A stretch of DNA of 64,000 bases from Euglena gracilis (GCA_039621445.1 CP154956.1:55955419-56019418), one strand, 5' to 3'. Shown: positions 33,603 through 43,289, counted from the stretch's first letter. Numbers and translations: made by a program. The notes: generated by a model not told the origin, from the sequence alone.

Positions 33603-34203
33603 GTTAGGTTGGGTTAGGGTTTGGTCCCAACCCCACTTTGTGTGCAGGTCCACCATTTTGCAAAGTTGATCTGTCAGAATTCTGAGAAAAGGCATTGAGA
33701 CTAAATAGCTTCTGACTTGACCCACAATCGAACTGAGTTTTCTGCAGCTCATTTTTTGTGCTGTGAGCACCTTGCCTAGCTCCTTTCTGAGGGATTTTAG
33801 CTTTTCTTCAGGAATTTCTAGTTGACATTTTTTCAGATTGATCCACTGGCCCAAATGCTTTATTTGCTGTGTTGGTTCCAGACAGGATTTGGGGAGGTTT
33901 AATCTGAAACCTGCCAGTAAAAGGTCTCTTTTTATTTCTGACAAATGTTGGGCTGCTGTCTGTTTGCTGGGGGCTAACAGCAAAATGTCGTCCAGGTAGA
34001 TGAAAACCACCTTTCCCTCCTTTCTCCATTTTCTTTCCCAGACTCTCATGAGAGTCATAAACTTTTGTGGCAGGCTGCTGATGCCAAAGCATGCAGCCTG
34101 AAACTGCCACGTTTCCCCCCCCCACTTGCATACAAACATGTTTTTCCAAGCTGCTGTGCAGCTTTAGGTGAAAATAAGCATCTTTCAGGTCGATTTTTTC
34201 CAC
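33603..34203 (-). pseudogene. Inverted RT palm/thumb segment of copy B
   Basis: Read from 34,203 downward: EKIDLKDAYFHLKLH, then in another frame WQFQAACFGISSLPQKFMTL, VFIYLDDILLLAPSKQ (YLDD catalytic motif), HLGQWINLKKCQLEIPEEKL and the end of the thumb (SIVGQVRSYLVSMPFLRILT). These motifs belong between the plus-strand fingers (to 33,590) and the plus-strand RNase H (from about 34,210). The catalytic centre has therefore been reversed within an otherwise collinear element. Confidence 0.85.
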
Positions 34204-34204
34204 A

Positions 34205-35097
34205 GAACCAACCCTTTAGGCGTTGGCAGGGCATTTCAATCCCAGGCCTCTCAGAATCTCTTTTCAGACAGCAGCACATGGCAGTGGGGGGGGGGGGGCT
34301 GGACAAGGCTTCAGGCCAAAAGGTGCAGGATTTTTGGAGGGACCTGCATGTCCTTCATATCAATCAAAAAGAATTACAAGCTGCAGTGGAAACTGTAAAA
34401 GCACTAGCCAAACCAAAGCAAACAATTGTGATTCATGTGGACATCCAGGTGGCTGTAAGTTATTTAACAAAGTGGGGAGGCAAAAGCCGTACCTGAATTC
34501 CATCTTAAAACCCCTGCTGTATCACTGCCAAGAAAAGCAAATCAATTTGCAGGTGGTTTGGGTTCCCACAAAGGAGCAATTGGCAGACTACTTAACCAGA
34601 GAGCAAAACGACCCAGGGGATTATACCATAAACCCGAACATCTTTCACCAAATTCTTCAATTTTTCAGAATGAAAATATCCCCAGAGGTGGACATGTTTT
34701 GCACACCCAGCAACAAAAAAAATCCCCAAGTTTGTTTGTCGATACCCCCACCAAGGGGCTTTGCTGGTGGATGCCTTAAGGGCAGATTTGAGGGGCCTCC
34801 CCCCAGTTTATGCAAACCCCCCCTGGAGCATCATTCCCCAGTGGGTTCAGATATTGATGCTAAACCCAGACCTGAAACGTCTGTTGATCGTACCCCACCG
34901 GGGCTTCAAAATCATGGTGGCGCCAATTAATGTCAATCAGGCAGCCAGGCAGCAAAGTTTTGTTGGTACCCCCCAATGGGGTCCGTTCACCAACTGCTGG
35001 GGGGAGGAGATGCCCCCCCCCCCCCCCCAAGGTGGAATTTGGCCTGCTTGATTGTGTCAGGCAAATATTACAATCCCAGGAAGTTTCGATGTCCAGT
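34205..35097 (+). pseudogene. RNase H and Dam-like domain of copy B
   Basis: RNase H starts at a DSSTWQWGGGG motif (about 34,265) and continues with HVLHINQKELQAAVETVKAL and VVWVPTKEQLADYLTREQN, as in copy A. The Dam-like domain follows: EVDMFCTPSNKK, then in another frame VYANPPWSIIPQWVQILM and LLIVPHRG. NPPW fits the methyltransferase motif IV. The domain is interrupted at 35,097 by the terminal-repeat element and resumes at 36,824. Activity as a methylase is not implied. Confidence 0.75.
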
Positions 35098-35521
35098 TGT
35101 AGGGGGGGGGGGCACTCTGGCCCCCACTTTGTCTTTGCCATTGGCAGATCTGACATTTGCAGGTTTTTCTGTAGCAATTCTTGTACTCCCCTGCCAGCAT
35201 AAATCCTTCCCTTTCAGCAACCTTCAGCGCCCAGGGGCCACAGACATTTGTAGGATCTTTCCCCAGGTACTTAACACACTGCCTCAAATTTTCCTTTTCA
35301 ATCTGCTCCTCCTTGCGCCTTGATTCCTCAATCAGCCAATTCATTGCACCAAACCTTCCCAAAACCACAGCAAGAAACAAACCAGAAGTCAAAGCCCCAA
35401 AGGGTTCATACTGCTTGCCACCTGCACAAAGTTACAGATGACAGATTGTGGAATGTACAAATTAGGAATCTCTGGCCTGGCTCTGCTTAATTCTGCTGCA
35501 CATCTGGGAGCGAATCCCACA
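35098..35521 (-). repeat. Long terminal repeat, 3' copy on the minus strand
   Basis: Nearly identical to the copy at 36394-36819. The visible differences are one substitution (GATCTGACA versus GATCTAACA) and the variable G-run at the edge. Such near-identity implies a recent insertion. It carries the minus-strand frame described for the other copy. Confidence 0.85.
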
Positions 35522-36393
35522 CTCCCCTCCTCAAAAAGCTTCCCAAGCTATGTCAGCCTTTGGCATCTGGGAGTCGCTCACAGATGGGCTTCACCTGTGC
35601 CACCTGCCTTTTCACCGCCCTCGAGCCACACAAGTCGTTTTTCGAGCAATTGCCGACCCCACCATACCACACCCGTGCATGCCGTGGCCCACTGCCTGCG
35701 GTTTGTGCACAGGGGGCAATTGGTTCCCTGGAGCAATGGCTACCTGAGCAATCGTCGAAGACGTGCCACCAGGGCCTGCCACACAGGGGGGGGGGGGTTT
35801 GGGGCAAAAGTTACCTGGGCAATCATCCCGGAAGATGTGCCACCAGGACTTGCCACACAAACCGGCATGCCACTGAAAATTCGACCCGGAGCTTTCGACA
35901 GGGGGCAAAAAGAACAAGGCAATCAGGTTAACACCCGGTCCGCTTAGTCCTCGAGTCGCTTGGCAGCCTTAAGCTTCAGCCTTCTCCTTCTCCGCTTCCA
36001 ACTGGTCGTCTCATTCTTCACTCTTGACTTTGGTTCGTCTGCACCTGGCTCAGCCACATCCTTCTTCGGGACTTCCCAGGTGAACGGTTCTTCCTCGTCG
36101 GTGGACTCGCATCTGACCTTTGACAGCTCCTTCTGGCTTGATTCTTGCACTGCATCACCAGCATGTACACCCGTGGCATGCACAGCTTGAGCATCTTCTC
36201 CATCACCACTTCTGGCATGCAATGGGTCCCCATGGCCCAGCTGTACATCACCACATCCGCCTTCATCAACTTCAATGTCACCATGTCCAGGGCTGTAATG
36301 CACGACGCTGGCATTACACACCTCAGCATTCCTTGACTTGTCATCTTCAGCATGCACAACTTGGACATCTCTGCAAGGCTCATGAACCCTTTG
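35522..36393 (-). other. Interior of the TRIM-like element
   Basis: On the minus strand, 36357-35944 gives an acidic then strongly basic frame (EEEPFTWEVPKKDVAEPG, later WKRRRRRLKLKAAKRLED). On the plus strand two roughly 67-bp degenerate tandem units (GTGCCACCAGGGCCTGCCAC-like) lie at 35,735-35,860. Nothing resembles protease, RT or integrase. Confidence 0.5.
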
Positions 36394-36819
36394 TGTAGGG
36401 CGGAGGGGGCCACTCTGGCCCCCACTTTGTCTTTGCCATTGGCAGATCTAACATTTGCAGGTTTTTCTGTAGCAATTCTTGTACTCCCCTGCCAGCATAA
36501 ATCCTTCCCTTTCAGCAACCTTCAGCGCCCAGGGGCCACAGACATTTGTAGGATCTTTCCCCAGGTACTTAACACACTGCCTCAAATTTTCCTTTTCAAT
36601 CTGCTCCTCCTTGCGCCTTGATTCCTCAATCAGCCAATTCATTGCACCAAACCTTCCCAAAACCACAGCAAGAAACAAACCAGAAGTCAAAGCCCCAAAG
36701 GGTTCATACTGCTTGCCACCTGCACAAAGTTACAGATGACAGATTGTGGAATGTACAAATTAGGAATCTCTGGCCTGGCTCTGCTTAATTCTGCTGCACA
36801 TCTGGGAGCGAATCCCACA
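36394..36819 (-). repeat. Long terminal repeat, 5' copy on the minus strand
   Basis: On the minus strand it reads TGTGGGATTCGCTC... to ...CCGCCCTACA. Inside is a minus-strand open frame of about 80 codons (MTSGLFLAVVLGRFGAMNWL, then a Glu/Lys/Arg-rich helix and C-x10-20-C-x4-C-x-C-x2-C residues). A 166-codon minus frame also crosses from the repeat into the interior. A coding LTR could reflect a captured exon. No family is recognised. Confidence 0.8.
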
Positions 36820-36823
36820 CAGT

Positions 36824-37697
36824 ATCGACACTTACATAAAAAATGTGGGAAATGTCAAAAGATATGACTCAGCCTTCAGGGCTTTGATGGGCCAATTGTT
36901 GCACAAAGCGGTGCCCCTGCAGGATTGCACAGACCACAGGATGGCTGAGGCCATCCTTGATCTGGCTGCTCACAGCCTCAACACTGCACGAAATGCATAT
37001 GCAGTATCATTGTTCCTCCCAGGGTTTGGGTCATTGAGGTTTCCCCCTCTTTTGTCTCCATTGAAAAGAAAGTGGAATTCCAATGTCTGCAAGTATGCCC
37101 ATTTTTTGGGACCCAACTGATTTGCTAGACAACGTGATCAGAAAATCGAAACCCCTCTCAGAACTCTCTGTGAAAGGGCTGAGAAACAGACTCAGCATCT
37201 GTTGGAGGCTTTTGGCCCTCCACAGGGGGGTTTATCTAGCCAGGACACAGCGAAAAAACAGTTTCGTGGGTGAAAAATTTTCATTTTATTGCCAAGGAAA
37301 GGGTGGCAATTCCCAAGATGGGAGGAAGTGTTTAATTTGCCACACACACCCCTCATTAGCCCGTGTCATTTAATGAAAGAGTATGTGGAAAGGACAGCCC
37401 ACATGGTTGGGCACAAAAATAATTTGTTATGGTCTTTGGAGGGCACAAGACCTTTGACTTCAGAAAGAGTGAATTCCCTTACCAAAGAAATTCTGCAGGA
37501 GGGGGGGGTGGACACCACCCACTGGAAACCCCACAGCACCAGAGGGGCTGGGTTTTATGGTGGAAAAATGCTGGTTTGCAAGTGGAAGAGGTCCAGCAAT
37601 TGGGTCAGTGGAAAAATTTTGGGGCCTTCCAAGCTCATTATTTGAGACTCGGTGTCGTGTCAAAAATTCAAAATATTATGGCCCAAAGGGGGGTGCG
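36824..37697 (+). pseudogene. Tyrosine recombinase of copy B
   Basis: The frame resumes after the insertion: VKRYDSAFRALMGQLLHKAV, AILDLAAHSLNTARNAY and LPGFGSLRFPPLLSPLKR. Frame changes follow near 37,115 and 37,270. Next come EEVFNLPHTPLISPCHLMKE, RPLTSERVNSLTKEIL and KPHSTRGAG, the intact H-x-x-R box. A one-base frame slip follows, then VQQLGQWKNFGAFQAHYLRL with the tryptophan/histidine-position W and the nucleophile tyrosine. Motif order matches DIRS recombinases. It is the only copy here with box II and the tyrosine on one strand, though in different frames. Confidence 0.8.
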
Positions 37698-37698
37698 C

Positions 37699-37800
37699 AG
37701 TACCTCACCATCTCGCAGTACGGAGCCCGAATGGTCTCGAACTCCCACGACAGAGAACGGGGGAGGAAGGGACCAAGAGGGCGAAGCACAAGAAGATGGT
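37699..37800 (+). repeat. Internal complementary region of copy B
   Basis: CCTCACCATCTCGCAG at 37,703 is the reverse complement of the left terminus near 31,870. The following block (CTCCCACGACAGAG, GGACCAAGAGGGCGAAGCAC) is the reverse complement of the right terminus at 38,128-38,188. One short region complementary to both element ends is the hallmark of DIRS structure. Confidence 0.75.
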
Positions 37801-38050
37801 GAGCCCAACCCCCCCCCCACCCAAAAAATCAGCAGAAAAAGAAAACCATCCCAACCAGAAAGGGGACCCCCAACCAAGCAGCCCTAACCACCCACCCAGA
37901 AACACACCAGAAAGAGACAACCATCCCCATCGAGGGGGGGGGGGGGGGGCACCAAGCGACCATGGGAAAGGGGGGGGGGGCGGGGCCACGACGGTTCAGC
38001 TTCGCCAAGGTGTCGGAGGAGGCCTCATCATCGCCAACTCCGGCAACAAA
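37801..38050. other. G/C-run spacer before the right terminus
   Basis: C-run, G-run and A-rich sequence. A direct-repeat module starts at about 37,985 (GACGGTTCAGCTTCGCCAAG). No gene is supported. Confidence 0.4.
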
Positions 38051-38190
38051 GGCGCAGTAAGAAGCACCCCCCGCGCACGCACAAACACACCAGAACAGAA
38101 CAGCCGGCAAGGAAAGCAGGACCTCGCCATCTTCTTGTGCTTCGCCCTCTTGGTCCCTTCCCCCCCCTTCCTCTGTCGTGGGAGTCCGAG
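38050..38190 (-). repeat. Right inverted terminal repeat of copy B
   Basis: GTAAGAAGCACCCCCCGCGC and CAGAACAGAACAGCCGGCAA are reverse complements of the left terminus. The outer part CATCTTCTTGTGCTTCGCCC to CTCTGTCGTGGGAG pairs with the internal complementary region. Confidence 0.75.
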
Positions 38191-38700
38191 AGGTGTCTCG
38201 CACTCCCTCGAGGAAAATCCACAAGGGAGGAAGGGACACCGACGGCGAAGCAAAAAGACCTTGTGAAACCGAGCCCCCCACCCATAAAAGAGAATCTGTG
38301 TCCAAAAGCCCTCGGTCAGAAAATGGGGGCCAGGGGGGGGAGAGGGCACCCCCCAGGGACAAGAAGCCACGTCGCCTTGTCGGAGCAACATCGTCGGCAA
38401 ACTCCGGCGAGGCGGCAGTAACGGGGCCTCCTGACACAGCGCGAACACACCATCCAAACTGCACCGCCGGCGAGAAAGGCAATGCCTCGCAAGGTCTTTG
38501 TGCTTCGCCCTCGGTGTCCCTTCCACCCTTGTCGGTTTTCCTCGAGAGAGTACGAGGGGGGCGGGCCATGACGGCCCAGCCTCGCCAAGGTGTCAGAGGG
38601 GGCCTCATCCGCCAACTCCGGAAAGGACAGCAGCACCTCACCATCTCGAAACGCGGAGCCCGATTGACGTGCTCCTCTCCCCAAGCCGTTTTTTTTTTTG
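38191..38700. repeat. Extra tandem YR-terminus modules
   Basis: Beyond copy B's right end, the terminus pattern repeats with divergence. An inverted pair lies at 38,200-38,278 and 38,487-38,560 (GGCGAAGCAAAAAGACC against GGTCTTTGTGCTTCGCC). Direct modules related to GCTTCGCCAAGGTGTCGGAG occur at 37,985, about 38,365 and 38,580. At 38,637 there is another CCTCACCATCTCG...CGGAGCCCG block. This looks like two or three stacked element ends without internal genes. Confidence 0.65.
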
Positions 38701-38883
38701 GAGGGCACGGTGCCGGGGTTTTAAAAGAAACAGAAAAAGGCACAAGAAGTGCCATTTCAGCTAGATTTTGTCCAATCGCGTTCCCTCCCTCTCTCAGCTC
38801 TTGAAACGCCGGAGCCAAAATCAAAATTCCCACCACCTTTGCAGACACCAACCAAGTTCGAGATAATTCTTACATAACAAATT

Positions 38884-38914
38884 GGCATTATAAATAAACA
38901 AATTTACGGATGAT

Positions 38915-38960
<46 letters not shown>

Positions 38961-38988
38961 CGGCATTATAAATAAACAAATTTATGGA
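38884..38988. repeat. 27-bp direct repeats flanking (AT)n
   Basis: GGCATTATAAATAAACAAAT (start of a 27-bp unit) occurs at 38884-38910 and 38962-38988 with one difference. The space between is an (AT)n run of about 44 bp. It could be a duplication by slippage repair around the AT tract. Confidence 0.85.
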
Positions 38989-40790
38989 CCATGTACGGGC
39001 TTTTGACGCTCGGAAGTTCTGTTACACCTCAATTCACTGAGATGCAAGGGTGCCACATGGAGTGGGCTGAGAGATAATTAATAATACACAGGGCAGGGAG
39101 GAAGACAAGGGGTCATCGACAAGAAAGAACGGGAATGGCGTCTCACCGCCTGCCATTTGTTCCAGAACCTCTCCACAATCCTTTCATTCGGCTTTCAAAC
39201 TTTGCGCCAAGGGACTTGAGAACGGGTGCAGGAGCCACTTCCTGAGACGCCTCCTCCCCTCCTCCGTCTGCTTGGCCGACAAAATGCCCCTCGGTCCCAG
39301 GCCCTTCCCACCGAGCGAAATGGGAGGCACCGAAGAGAGAAAACATCGGTTAAAAAAGGGGACCATTCCACCACGGGCCAAGAAAAAAAACTAGGGGGCA
39401 ACCAGCCTGCTTACGGAGGTGGGTGAATGGGAATTCGCTGCATTGGCAAGCCGGTTCTGTCAACATTAGAAATAAAAAATGAACAACGAAAGCAAAAGCC
39501 AAATAGACAAAAGAAAACAAAGGAAAAGGAAAACAAAAAAAGGTCTCAAATTTTCGAATTCTTGAAAGTTCTTGGGAACATCTTTTAAACTTAAAAAAAA
39601 ATCAGCACATTTTCTCAGACTTTTCCACACCCTTGCTGTCACAAGCAACGGCCTGCTGGCTTTCCTCTGTCTCAGGTACGCTGCCCTGAGGAGACACATG
39701 CAGTGATCCATACGTATGTATATGTATTTCTTTGTGACTGAAAACCATCCTGGCCCGCGCAGACACACCTGCGACGAGGTGCGCCCCAAGGTCGAGGGAA
39801 GCCCATAACAGGAAGGGTGGTCCGGGCCATAATACGCCTCCTGCAGGCCGGGGGACGGGACTCTGTGTGGTAACCAGTTAGCCGATTTCACCACACTTCC
39901 GCATTTGAATATCAGACAGATGGCTGTGATTGTCTGTCTTCTCCTGGGGGTATGTCAGCGGTATATTTAATGCGCCTTAAGATCCTCAAATAACCTTAAA
40001 AAAGCCTTAAAAATTTTCGGCCAAAACGCCTGAAAAACCTTTTTAAAAGCCTTAAAAAACCCTTAAAAAATAATTTTGGGAATTTTTTTAAAATTCGAGC
40101 CGAAAATGAAGCCGCAAAATATCGACAAAAACAATCCAACTCGGGGGAAAAATGACTTCTGGAAAATTCTCTCTATCCACACCCAAATTCGAAAGAAAAT
40201 GGGATGTTCGAGTTTTTTTTATTTTGGACCCCGTTCGATCCCTGAATGGCCTTTGGACTTCCCTTCCTGGAAAATAGACGCCGAAAAAACTTAAAAATGC
40301 CTTTAAAACCCTTAAAAAAAAAATCTTAAAAAAAGGCCCTAAAAAACGTTAAAAAAATTGAAAATTCACGCCTTAAAAAATACCCCTTCCCTCCAACCAA
40401 GGCTCCAAAATGGCAATTCAGTGAGGGGCGACAAGAATTCAAACCGATCGAAATTTGACGCCTCAAAAAACGCTCCTCCTCAACTTTGAAGATTGTCGAT
40501 TTGTCAAGGACCCTAGAAATAATCACTTTCCCCAATGGTAACTTTATTTGGCTTCTGTTTTTGACCTAGGGAGGAAGGGGGACGGCATAAGTTCTTCTCT
40601 TCAATTCTCAACCTTAAACACTGCCACGGTCTGCCCTGGTCCTCTTCAAAATTCAGCAAACAAACACGACCATTGTTTTAAAAAAGAATCTTGTGAAAAA
40701 ATGGAGTTCCTGGTAAATGTAGGAGGGATGACCCTCCTACACAGGGCCTCTGCAAAGTCATCCCACAGAGAATTCAGAAAATATCTGTTT
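38989..40790. other. No supported gene; degenerate CCTTAAAA repeats
   Basis: 39.0-39.9 kb has no credible exon. At 39,968-40,380 the motif CCTTAAAAA recurs about fifteen times at irregular spacing, giving a low-complexity stretch. Frames here are composition artefacts. Confidence 0.45.
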
Positions 40791-41214
40791 TTTGAAGGGG
40801 GATCCGGGGGTCCGCCCCCCCCCCCCAACTGGAAAATTTTCCTTGGTGGAAATGAGGTTTTTAATGGGCTTTTTTACTTGATTTTGTCCGAAAAAAAAAA
40901 CCCAAAATGCCAAAAATGGGCATTTTTGGCAAGCTTTGGGGTCAAAAAATTCAGTGCCCAGGACTGGAAGATTTTTTCCACCAGCTAGCCCTGCGAACAG
41001 ACCACCCTTAGTTGCGCTAAGGCTTCTTGTCTGTTTATGACTGGGGCTAACTTTGCTTCTGGCCCAATTTGCTGCGTGGTGAGTGGCCAGGGACCAGACC
41101 GAACAGACCCCCCCCCTGGGGGGGGAAGTCCACTGCGGTTCTAACCAAATTTGGACTAGCTTCAGTCCAGCTCCTCCGGGGGAGGGGTACTGCGAACCCT
41201 TAAGCAGAAGCCTG
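40790..41214. mobile_element. Family A hAT-like element, right part
   Basis: The right tip CTTAAGCAGAAGCCTG at 41199-41214 is identical to the complete copy at 4469. Inside are GTACTGCGAACCC and a TTTGGACTAGCTTCAGTCC block, as in the copy at 2408 read inversely. A Family A-like interior (GGAAAATTTTCC, CCAAAAATGGGCATTTTTGG) reaches back to about 40,790. The left tip is not recognisable. It abuts a (GT)n tract, so any 8-bp duplication may have been lost there. Confidence 0.65.
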
Positions 41215-41281
41215 GTGTGTGTGCATGTGTGTGTGTGTGTATGTGTTTGTGTGTGTGTGTGTGTGTTTGTGTGTGTGTGTG

Positions 41282-41319
<38 letters not shown>

Positions 41320-41336
41320 CGTGCGTGCGTGTGGCC
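41215..41336. repeat. (GT)n microsatellite
   Basis: About 120 bp of GT repeats with scattered GC and TT variants, directly after the family A element. Apparent CVCV/HTHT frames are artefacts. Confidence 0.95.
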
Positions 41337-41349
41337 ATACACCCCAGCC

Positions 41350-41500
41350 TGATATCCACCGCAAATCCCTGCGCGGCAAGGAGCAGCTTCTGGTTCAGCA
41401 GATGCGTCACGACGGCCAGCACCTGCCCCTGGGCCTGGGAGCCCACCGCGTGCAGGTCCAGCGCCCGCCACACCCACCGCACCATGCCGCCGGCGCGTCT
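41350..41500 (-). CDS. Candidate GC-rich exon, unknown protein
   Basis: On the minus strand codons end almost always in G or C. The peptide, from a possible ATG at 41,485, reads MVRWVWRALDLHAVGSQAQG then QVLAVVTHLLNQKLLLAAQ. It looks like an amphipathic helical segment. A donor is likely just after (GCGGTGGATATC or similar), before the GT repeat. No family is recognised. Codon use matches the DTW-domain gene. Confidence 0.4.
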
Positions 41501-42132
41501 CTTCGAGCCCCATCCCCCCCCCCTGTCTCGCTTGCGGGGGTCTGGCAAAGGCGACGTGCCGGTCGCTGAGGGGCCCGGCGGAGCCCGGCCCCAGCGCCAC
41601 GCTGCCATCGCCCCGGCCGGCCGGCTGGGCCACAGCCCTCGGCGACGCAAGCCCCCCACCCCTCAATCCACCAGGTGGGGCCAGGGCCTGTCGGTGTGAG
41701 AGCACACGTGGCATTTGCGAAGCATATAATTTCCACAAATGAGACATTTAAACAAAAATTTCAGACATCTGTTGGTGGGGGGCCTGTTGCTTTGGAAATG
41801 CCTGTGCAACTGGAATCCATCAACTCCCAAATTCTGACCTTTTTAGCTTCCAAACACAACCCTACTGTGGATTATTATTATTATTATTTTCATCAGCATC
41901 AGGGATCAGCAAAGGAAAGGCAGGTAGTTGAAGTTTTGACTGCTGCCCGCCCTTGGCCCTTCAGTTATGAAAAGAGACGAGTGGCCAAATTTGTTTATCC
42001 CTTCCAGTTTCTGCTGGTAAAAAAAGGCAGGGGGGGGACAAAATTATTCCGTACTTTTGGTCAGGAATTTCAGGATCATTCCAGAAATTCAGGTGGATTT
42101 CTGCTGAAAATAACGGGAAATTGAACTTTGGT

Positions 42133-42779
42133 AAACCCCCCCCATTTAAACCGACCCGTCGGTTTAGGACTTTTGGGTTGGCGGAAATCCTGGAGGGGGT
42201 AGGTTTAGACGGGGGGGTCGGTTTCAGGGGAACACACGGCTGGCCGACGGCGTGACGGAAGCGGGTTGATGTTAGCAAGGCAATTTCAATTGGCAAATGC
42301 CCAATTTGGTCGGCCATTCCTAACTTTGAGTGACAAATGCCTAATTTTGGATGCAAATTCTGAATTTTCGGGGGCAAATGCTAAATTTTTGGTGTAATAT
42401 CCAATTTTTGGTGGTATACTGTATAATTTTGGGTGCAAACTTCAAATTTTAGATGGCAAATACCTAATTTTGTAATTTTTGGGTTCCAACGCCAAATTTT
42501 CGGAGGAAAATGCCCAATTTGAGGTGCAAACTCCAAAATTTGGAAGCAAATGCCTAATTTTGGGTGTAAAATCCTAATTTTGGGTCATCAATGCTAACTA
42601 TTCAATAAGCCTGGACGCTCTTTCCGTTGGCGGCTTCCATTATGTTGTGCATGTTTGTCATCCAACTTGCCATGGGTCGGCTTATTATTATTATTATTTT
42701 GGTTGAAATTCTGCAATGGGTCGGTTTGGAAGGGTAGGTCGGTTTAGAAGGGGGGTCGGTTTAAATGGGGGGGGGAGTT
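42133..42779. mobile_element. Terminal-inverted-repeat unit filled with a degenerate tandem array
   Basis: CCCCCCCATTTAAACCGACC at the left and GGTCGGTTTAAATGGGGGGG at the right are inverted copies, and further GGTCGGTTTAGA/GGTTTAGAC motifs lie inside both ends. Between them at about 42,271-42,600 is an array of about a dozen degenerate 25-30-bp units of the type GCAAATGCCTAATTTTGG. No certain target duplication is visible. It is probably non-autonomous. Confidence 0.6.
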
Positions 42780-42870
42780 ATCTTATTAAAACTATTCAGA
42801 TATCCAGCATTTCTATCAGCGACCTTGGCATGAATTGACACCTGAAAAAGCGTGTCACGCAACCACCACT

Positions 42871-43053
42871 GCATGGAGGGGTACTGCATTTGTGGGGGGG
42901 GTTTGCGCCTCCGTGGACAGCGCTCACCAGGAGTGCCAGAGAAGGCGGGACGCCCCCCTCTGTCCCATACAAGTCGAGCAGCTGCAGGACCACCTGTGGG
43001 ACGTCACGGGTGCCAGGGCTACCGCAGCGCAGACACAGCGACAGGAGACTTGA
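42871..43053 (+). CDS. Candidate 3'-terminal exon, unknown protein
   Basis: The plus-strand frame has strong G/C bias at third positions (SVDSAHQECQRRRDAPLCPI, then QVEQLQDHLWDVTGARATAA) and ends at TGA 43051-43053. The minus strand also has an open frame (QVVLQLLDLYGTEGGVPPSL), so strand is not certain. No family is recognised. Confidence 0.35.
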   Translation, partial: AWRGTAFVGGVCASVDSAHQECQRRRDAPLCPIQVEQLQDHLWDVTGARATAAQTQRQET

Positions 43054-43289
43054 AAGGCCACGACGATTCCGGCATCCGCGCAGGGGCGACGGCCGGCACA
43101 CCTGGAGTGCGGCGCTTAAGTCCGGGGGCCCAGTGGGGGTTGGCCACACTGGACATGCGGCGCGGGTAGACCGGCTGCCGAAAAGAACCGAAGTTGAATC
43201 CTCCTTGCTATCCAACCGGGTGCCAAAAAAATCGAAACTGCCCCCCAAAAAACTGCCAATTAGTTGATTTATTGGCAGTTTGCCCTGAC

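Larger units (their letters stand above)
35098..36819 (-). mobile_element. Small LTR (TRIM-like) element inserted in copy B
   Basis: Two direct terminal repeats of about 425 bp (35098-35521 and 36394-36819) begin TGTAGGG and end ATCCCACA (TG...CA). A 4-bp duplication, CAGT, flanks the whole at 35094-35097 and 36820-36823. The polypurine tract GAGGAGGGGAG lies on the minus strand directly before the 35.5-kb repeat, so transcription is probably minus. The interior is only about 870 bp and encodes no RT. Removing the element and one CAGT restores an open frame in the host recombinase region. I found no clear TGG-type primer site. Confidence 0.85.
31860..38190 (+). mobile_element. DIRS-like YR retrotransposon, copy B (with termini)
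   Basis: The most complete YR element: left terminus, gag-like frame, RT, RNase H, Dam-like domain, recombinase, internal complementary region and right terminus. The left end (31868-31955) and right end (about 38050-38130) are inverted copies over about 80 bp. The outer ends are represented in reverse complement at 37699-37800. This is the DIRS arrangement used to rebuild ends through a circle. An RT segment is inverted (33603-34203), a terminal-repeat element is inserted (35098-36819), and frameshifts occur, so this copy is not functional. Confidence 0.8.
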
